In this document: piece after piece, positions 7,530-12,208 of the stretch
Numbering within the stretch: position 1 is the first letter of the stretch
Layout: each line of letters opens with the position of its first letter
From: Cyclostephanos tholiformis
Taxonomy: Eukaryota; Bacillariophyta; Thalassiosirophyceae; Thalassiosirales; Thalassiosiraceae
Assembly: GCA_036939975.1 (NCBI GenBank)
Contig: JALLPB010000915.1
Coordinates: 1-12,208 of the forward strand
Reading direction: 5' to 3'
DNA length: 12,208 nt
The notes under the pieces: generated by a model
Seen by the model: the letters and a program-made list of their open reading frames with translations, nothing else
The model's database searches: none
Told to the model about the DNA's origin: nothing
Made by a program: the position numbers and the translations under genes

Positions 7530-9500
7530 GAAGGCCGCTTCAGCCTTTGAATCTTCATCTGGTTGCTAGCAGCCCTTGGAATTCCATTCCAAGTTGCTTA
7601 CCCAGAGGAAGTTGAGTCATACAACAATGCCAATGCCTGTCCAACTGACCAACCTTATACAACTCAAGCCATTCAGTTGGATGGGGGGGTGGAGATCCAC
7701 GTATTCCTTGCGGGTTACGTCAACATTGGTGAGTGGGAAGATTCCATTGGGTCTGACCCTGATGCTGATGGACAATACCACCCCAAGAACGGATCGCTCG
7801 CTGATGAGTCAACCGACCCACCAGCAGATGATCAGGTGGATGACAACAGTGTCCCACAAGGTGCCCTCGGGTACGTGTCCAAAGATTCACCCCATGATCT
7901 GGTCTGGGTGAACACAAGTGGAATAAGCAACAGCTATCAAGCCACTGACAGTGAGGACACCCACACATTGTGAAGATGGCCATCTTACCCACCAAGTTTG
8001 CCAATTTGTTTGCCAATGCTATGTGTAACCAGTTCCTTGTTGGAGGAAGCTACAATGTGCTCTTGGCCCCGTTCAACATAGCCCCAGGGGATGGAAATAT
8101 GACCCCCCTTGCAGTTAGAAAATTGCTCGCAGCATCATCCAACCAGCGTCTCCCCCTTGCTCTTCTTGTAATGATTGGGGGGCGACTTATCACACTGTTC
8201 CTGCCTTTTAATTGTGAGCGTGCAATGGGGGTGCCAGAACATGCCACCACGGACGGAAAAATGTTTGCCTTCAAAGGCAAGCTCATGGGGACCCAGGGCT
8301 ACCTGGTTGAAGTCTGCAATGACATCTTCAACCTCATGCCTTGCATCACAGTGCAGGACGTGGGGCTAGCCAGGGGCTTGTTGACCACAGATCCCAATGC
8401 TAAAATGCTAATGCCTTGGGACCATTCACCAAGGGGAGTGCCAAAATGAGTACATCATGCACATGGAACATTGTCCCACTTCTGAACAAGAATGCCTGCA
8501 ATATACAAGCAGTTTGTCCCATCTCTTTTCCTTCTCACCCAAGTCACCTCCCTGAAATGAAGGATGCCAAACCCCGATGCCCTCTAGACCGGCTCCCTTG
8601 GCAATGCTTTCCTTTTTACTGACTCCAATGTTGAGATTGCCCAGGGGATCAACAGACAAATCGACTTCATCCAGGAGGGGAATGCAACACCCTCATATGC
8701 CAATGCCCAATTGCTCCTCAAGGCCAAAATCAACTTACCTGGCCTGGACAATTTGTTGCACTGCATCCTTTGCATGATTGCAGTTTTCCGTGCAGTACTG
8801 CCACAGGGGCACCCACTGGTTTCCTTTCTCACGGAGCACTATGGATACATGAAAGCCTACAACCCAGGGTGGACCACCTACCCCACCCATGTCACTGCAC
8901 TTTGGGGACTCAAAGGGGTTTACCATCTCCAGTGGCTGTCATTGAAAATAATGAAGTATTTCACTCAGGTTGACCGCAATGTGAGAGACATATGCCACCT
9001 TGACCCACACGAAATCATTGACTTCATCCAGGAGCAGCACCAGTGGGAACCTAATCTGACCAAAACATTCACAAACCGCTACAACCTACATGCATTCTTA
9101 GGCCTCTATGCACTCACACCCTCCCTCCAAGGAACCACAGTGAGCACTCCCCAATCAGTAGTGGGCACCACGCAGGTTCATCGGTCAGTGACCTCACGTC
9201 TCCAACCTCAACCACGGCTGCAGGAAAAATGAAAGGAGTTGATTCATGAGTGGAAAATGCCCATTTCAATGAGCCTCTATTTGGCTTGTACAAAACAAGT
9301 GCAATGAAGGCAAAGGCCATAAGGGACAAGATCAAAAACAGATTACTCCCCCCTCTTGGTGTACGTGCCTGGCTTGGCACACCAAAGGAGTCTGTAATGC
9401 CAATTGCCCATGCTTGCCCAACCATGTAACATATTTGGTCGAGGAGTATGCACCGTAGGTTGCCTGGTGCCGTGACCAGGGCTATAAAACTATCTGACGG
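7530..9500 (+). pseudogene. Gag-like ORF of the retroelement, multiply frameshifted
   Basis: The likely product is the element's nucleocapsid or structural protein. The frame moves through LQPLNLHL (about 7540), LLAALGIPFQVAYPEEVESY...DQPYTTQ (frame 3, to about 7965), MAILPTKFANLFANAMCNQF...PLAVRKLLAASS...FKGKLMGTQGYLVEVC (frame 2, 7970-8449), MSTSCTWNIVPLLNKNAC (frame 1), FTDSNVEIAQGINRQIDFI...INLPGLDNLLH...HYGYMKAYNPGW (frame 2), then NAHFNEPLFGLYKTSAMKAK (frame 1, 9256). The final zinc-cluster-like part, CTCLAWHTKGVCNANCPC, is in frame 3 at 9360-9413, with a stop at 9456. There are at least five frame changes. An acidic Asp/Ser-rich linker lies at about 7735-7960. The role is inferred from position and the terminal Cys/His cluster; the body belongs to no domain family I can name. 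Confidence 0.7.
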
Positions 9501-9675
9501 TGCGGTGGGAGCAACGATGGTACACTAGGTAGACCTCTTAACCTAATGCATTTCCTACCACCATCTGCTCTGACACCACCACATCGCCATCACATACCAC
9601 CACCTTCTCCCCCCACAACACCCCCTATCCCCCCCCTGCATCCGCAAAATGATTTGCACCATCCCCTCCCCTGGC

Positions 9676-11590
9676 ATCATGCCTGGCAAGGAAACGGGGC
9701 CTGGCAGCCAATGCGTGATGGACCAACGAGATCCCCCAAGAACTAGGTGAGTACATCGACCATGATGTGATTTTGCTGAGACACCTTGGATGGCATGGGC
9801 TCATTGCCCATTGCTGTCCGCACAACAACTTCTCCCATTTGGACTGTGTGCACCACCTGGCCCATCGCCTCCTGCACTTTTACAAGCACCAGGGTGCCCC
9901 CATCATGTTCTCAACATTGCCATTGACAGAAGATCAAGTCACCCGTGCCCTGGTCCGGGGCCCCCACACGTCATCACATGATTACATCGACTACCTCCAC
10001 AAGGAATTCGTCAACATGATAAACAAAGGCCAATGGTTAGTCCTTCCATACTTGGCCATTTGAACCCTTCCAGGTCTACATATTTCACTGCCAGGACTAG
10101 TAGTCCCCCAATGGGATTGCCATCGACATTGGATAGTGGACTACAGCTGGTGGAATGTGAATCAAGAAACTCTGCCACTGGTGGCACTCGATGCAATACA
10201 ATTTGGCCATGCCCTTGATTGCATTCTCAGGAAAATCCTCCTCACCAACCCATGCCTCAGGTTGGTCGCCCTCATGATGCTAGACATCAGTGATGGGTTC
10301 TACTGCATTGCCCTGAATGTTGACAACATCACCAAACTCGGTGTTGCCTTCCCTACACCAAAGGGCCACAAGCCACTCATCACTTTCCCCCTGGTGTTAC
10401 CCAATGGGGGGAAAAACAGTCCTCCAATTTTCTCCACCACAATAGAAACAATCATGGACCTCACCAACATTCACACCTACACAAATGTCCAACCTCAGCC
10501 TCATCCTCTCAATGATGCTGCAGAATCCATCACTTCACCAAACCCGACCCCCAGGCAAAACCTCCACCCAACCACCATACCATGAGACCCGGCCCTACCA
10601 TTCCCACCCACACCTCACATACATGGATGTGAATGTCGGCAACTTTGTTGCTGCTGCTCAGGGAGATGCTACTCAACATCGGGTCCGATGGCTCCTCCTA
10701 CATGCTGTCAATTATATGTTCCGGCCACTCTCTACCCTTGATGCACTGACATGATGCAAATGCAAACCAGTGTCCCTTAAGAAACTTGCATCTGGTGACT
10801 GCTCATGGGGAACCATGAAACAGGGCTTTGGGTGGATCATTGACACCGTTGACATGACAATTTGCCTACCCCAACACCACATTGACCAACTACAGGATAT
10901 ACTGGATGCCTTCCCCCCATCACAACGATGCACTAGTGCCAAATGGTGGCACAAAATGCTTGGCGAATTACAGTCTATGTCACTGGCCCTGCCAGAAGTG
11001 TGCAAAGTCTTCAGCACCATGCAAACCACCCTCTCCACCCAGTCCAAAAACAGGATTGCTCTCACCAAAGGCGTCCACGATGCCCTGGATGATTTCCGGT
11101 GGATGCACAATAACATCACAAAGAGACCCACCCTCATTGTGGAAATCATCCCACTACCACTGATTGCTGAAGGTCACCACAATGCCTCTGGAGTGGGCGC
11201 CAGTGGCATTTGGTTCCTGGGTCCCAATGTCACTCCCAGAGGAGACCTCTCGCCATCACATCCTATTGTATGGTGCTTGCTGTGGCCAGAGTGCATCACA
11301 CCCCACCTCATCACTGATTCCAACCCTCATGGCACCATCACCAATTCAGACCTTGAACTTGCCAGTGGGCTCATTCACCTCGATGCCATCGCCACATGCT
11401 TTGACTTTCGGGAACGCACAGTCCTTTCCAAGGGGGACAACCTTGGAATGACCTTTTGGGAATGCAAAGGAAGCACATCGTCATCAGCACCACCTACATA
11501 TCTCCTTTGCCTGTTTGGAATTCACTAACAAGTCCACCAATATATCTCGCAATTTGACTATATTCCGGTGCCTCGAATCATGTTGCCAAT
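9676..11590 (+). pseudogene. Reverse transcriptase - RNase H relic of the retroelement
   Basis: An intact protein would copy the element's RNA to DNA and remove the template. Frame 2 (about 9676-10585) gives NEIPQELGEYIDHDVILLRH, MINKGQWLVLPYLAI, WIVDYSWWNVNQETLPL, the palm motif MLDISDGFYCIAL, and LPLVLPNGG-type substrate-site sequence followed by SPPIFST. Stops are at 9716 and 10061. Frame 3 then carries the YMDVNVGNFVAAAQGD segment, where the family's second-Asp motif (VDD) has become VGN (10635-10643), a TGA at 10752, and a 252-residue open stretch with RNase H-like features. In the latter the expected Asp of the first motif is Asn (HNASG, codon 11181-11183), NSDLELA and GDN are kept, and after a TAA at 11526 and a frameshift the last motif reads VANALPR instead of VADALSR (11588-11590). 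It is therefore catalytically dead despite long open frames. Confidence 0.82.
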
Positions 11591-12105
11591 GCCTTGCCTC
11601 GACAATTTGACATGACCTGGCCTCACCGTCTCTCCTCCCTCACCCCATATATCCCACAGCCGGATGGTTGCCAAATCTGGACCCCATCAAAGCACATCGT
11701 TTCAGCCATGACTTCAGCATTGCTCAGGAAACCATCCTCGCGGCAGTCGGGAGTCTCTCCTGACCACGCTGCTAGCAGAGCCTCAACCTGGAGCAAATGA
11801 ATCAACTTCACCAGTGATTTGGGCATCAACCCCTTTCTCCAAGCCTTCAACGACAAAATACCATTCTTACAAATCTTTGCACTGCGAGTACAGAGTGGCA
11901 AACTTGCGATCCATGGCAATCCCCTTTGGTCTCGATTGGCTGAAGATTACGTAAACTCCTTATTGCACCCGCCGAAGAAATTTGACAGGCACGGTTTGCT
12001 TCCCTCACCTTCACCAGTCAGAAGAATGGGGTATGGGGGGAAGTCATTGGGCTTGCCTGTTCTGGCAACCCCTACTTATGTCCTGTTAACAGCTTAACAG
12101 CTTAA
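11591..12105 (+). pseudogene. Tyrosine recombinase relic, partial
   Basis: Downstream of RNase H, frame 2 reads PRQFDMTWPHRLSSLTPYIP and ends at TGA about 11798. Frame 3 then gives WASTPFSKPSTTKYHSYKS and WLKIT, resembling the N-terminal SAM-like core-binding domain of recombinases. After a TAA (about 11951), frame 1 gives APAEEI, a TGA at 11983, then FASLTFTSQKNGVWGEVIGL and SGNPYLCPV. That matches the beta-hairpin (Lys) region of the catalytic domain. The first catalytic Arg box should lie between these two parts and is missing, so a deletion is inferred near 11950. The C-terminal H-x-x-R and Tyr boxes are absent, and similarity ends near 12105. The tandem ACAGCTTA at the end may mark a rearrangement. 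Confidence 0.66.
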
Positions 12106-12208
12106 CCCCTATTTGGGTTGGGGCGGGAACCAAAAACTATCCCTCCGTAGATATTCTACGTAGGAATAGTATAATTTTTCTCGTTTTGGCACACAACCAC
12201 AACCCACA
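12106..12208. other. CpG-retaining right edge with small palindromes
   Basis: Similarity to the retroelement stops here. Within about 60 bases there are four CpG dinucleotides (in GGCGGG, TCCGTAG, TACGTAG and CTCGTT). Palindromes CGTAGATATTCTACG (12146-12160) and CTACGTAG (12156-12163) overlap. An AT-rich TATAATTTTT follows at about 12170-12179. This could be the start of unmethylated host sequence or a younger element. No gene is visible in the ~100 bases available. Confidence 0.45.

Larger units (their letters stand above)
7530..12105 (+). mobile_element. DIRS-like (tyrosine recombinase) retrotransposon remnant
   Basis: Four consecutive plus-strand modules form one element: a Gag-like ORF with a C-terminal Cys/His cluster, reverse transcriptase, RNase H, and part of a tyrosine recombinase. 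This order (RT, RNase H, recombinase, no aspartic protease or DDE integrase seen) is characteristic of DIRS-like elements, which integrate through a recombinase rather than an integrase. All modules are broken. I found no terminal repeats, so both ends are provisional. The left end abuts the hAT-like relic, and the right end stops inside the recombinase domain. Confidence 0.72.

Noticed and set aside
10770..11528. 252-residue open frame as an intact gene
   Set aside because: It is the middle of the RT/RNase H region, cut off upstream by a TGA and downstream by a TAA, with the first RNase H Asp replaced. It is a fragment, not a gene.
11819..12105. Possible bacterial or phage integrase gene
   Set aside because: It directly follows RT and RNase H in the same orientation and shares their decay. 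A retrotransposon recombinase explains it without bacterial origin.

Overview
The window looks like a piece of repeat-rich, CpG-depleted nuclear DNA from a eukaryotic microalga, most likely a diatom. Three things point to a eukaryote: a spliceosomal-type intron inside a transposase relic, a eukaryotic class Ia ribonucleotide reductase small-subunit relic, and LINE, hAT-like and tyrosine-recombinase retroelement remains. The diatom guess rests on my recollection that very similar LINE, hAT-like and RT/RNase H/recombinase proteins are common in diatom genomes; no search was run. I see no intact gene. Every recognisable coding stretch is broken by stops, frameshifts or deletions.

Layout. 1-101: hexanucleotide and 18-bp simple repeats. 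About 130-1209: a modular tandem array with ~148-, ~190- and 119-bp spacings. About 1207-3275 (+): the C-terminal part of a LINE-type reverse transcriptase ORF, split by a 710-bp AT-rich element (2292-3001) full of short palindromes and flanked by a GATC duplication. About 3600-4388 (+): an intronless, decayed copy of the ribonucleotide reductase R2 gene. 4389-5028: non-coding, with a ~105-bp foldback hairpin. 5029-7443 (-): a hAT-like transposase pseudogene with a 63-bp intron. About 7530-12105 (+): a Gag-like ORF followed by reverse transcriptase, RNase H and a partial tyrosine recombinase, best read as a DIRS-like retrotransposon. 12106-12208: a short segment that keeps more CpG than its surroundings.

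The unifying theme is methyl-CpG-type decay. Many inactivating differences are CG to TG or CG to CA: CGA arginine codons appear as TGA stops, and catalytic Asp/Glu codons preceded by C appear as Asn/Lys. The same signature separates the 74-bp tandem copies inside the AT-rich element and explains the TTTGAA/TTCAAA centres of its palindromes as decayed TTCGAA.

The most interesting object is the 710-bp palindrome-rich insertion. Removing it with one copy of the target duplication rejoins the LINE reading frame exactly, so its ends can be placed to the base.
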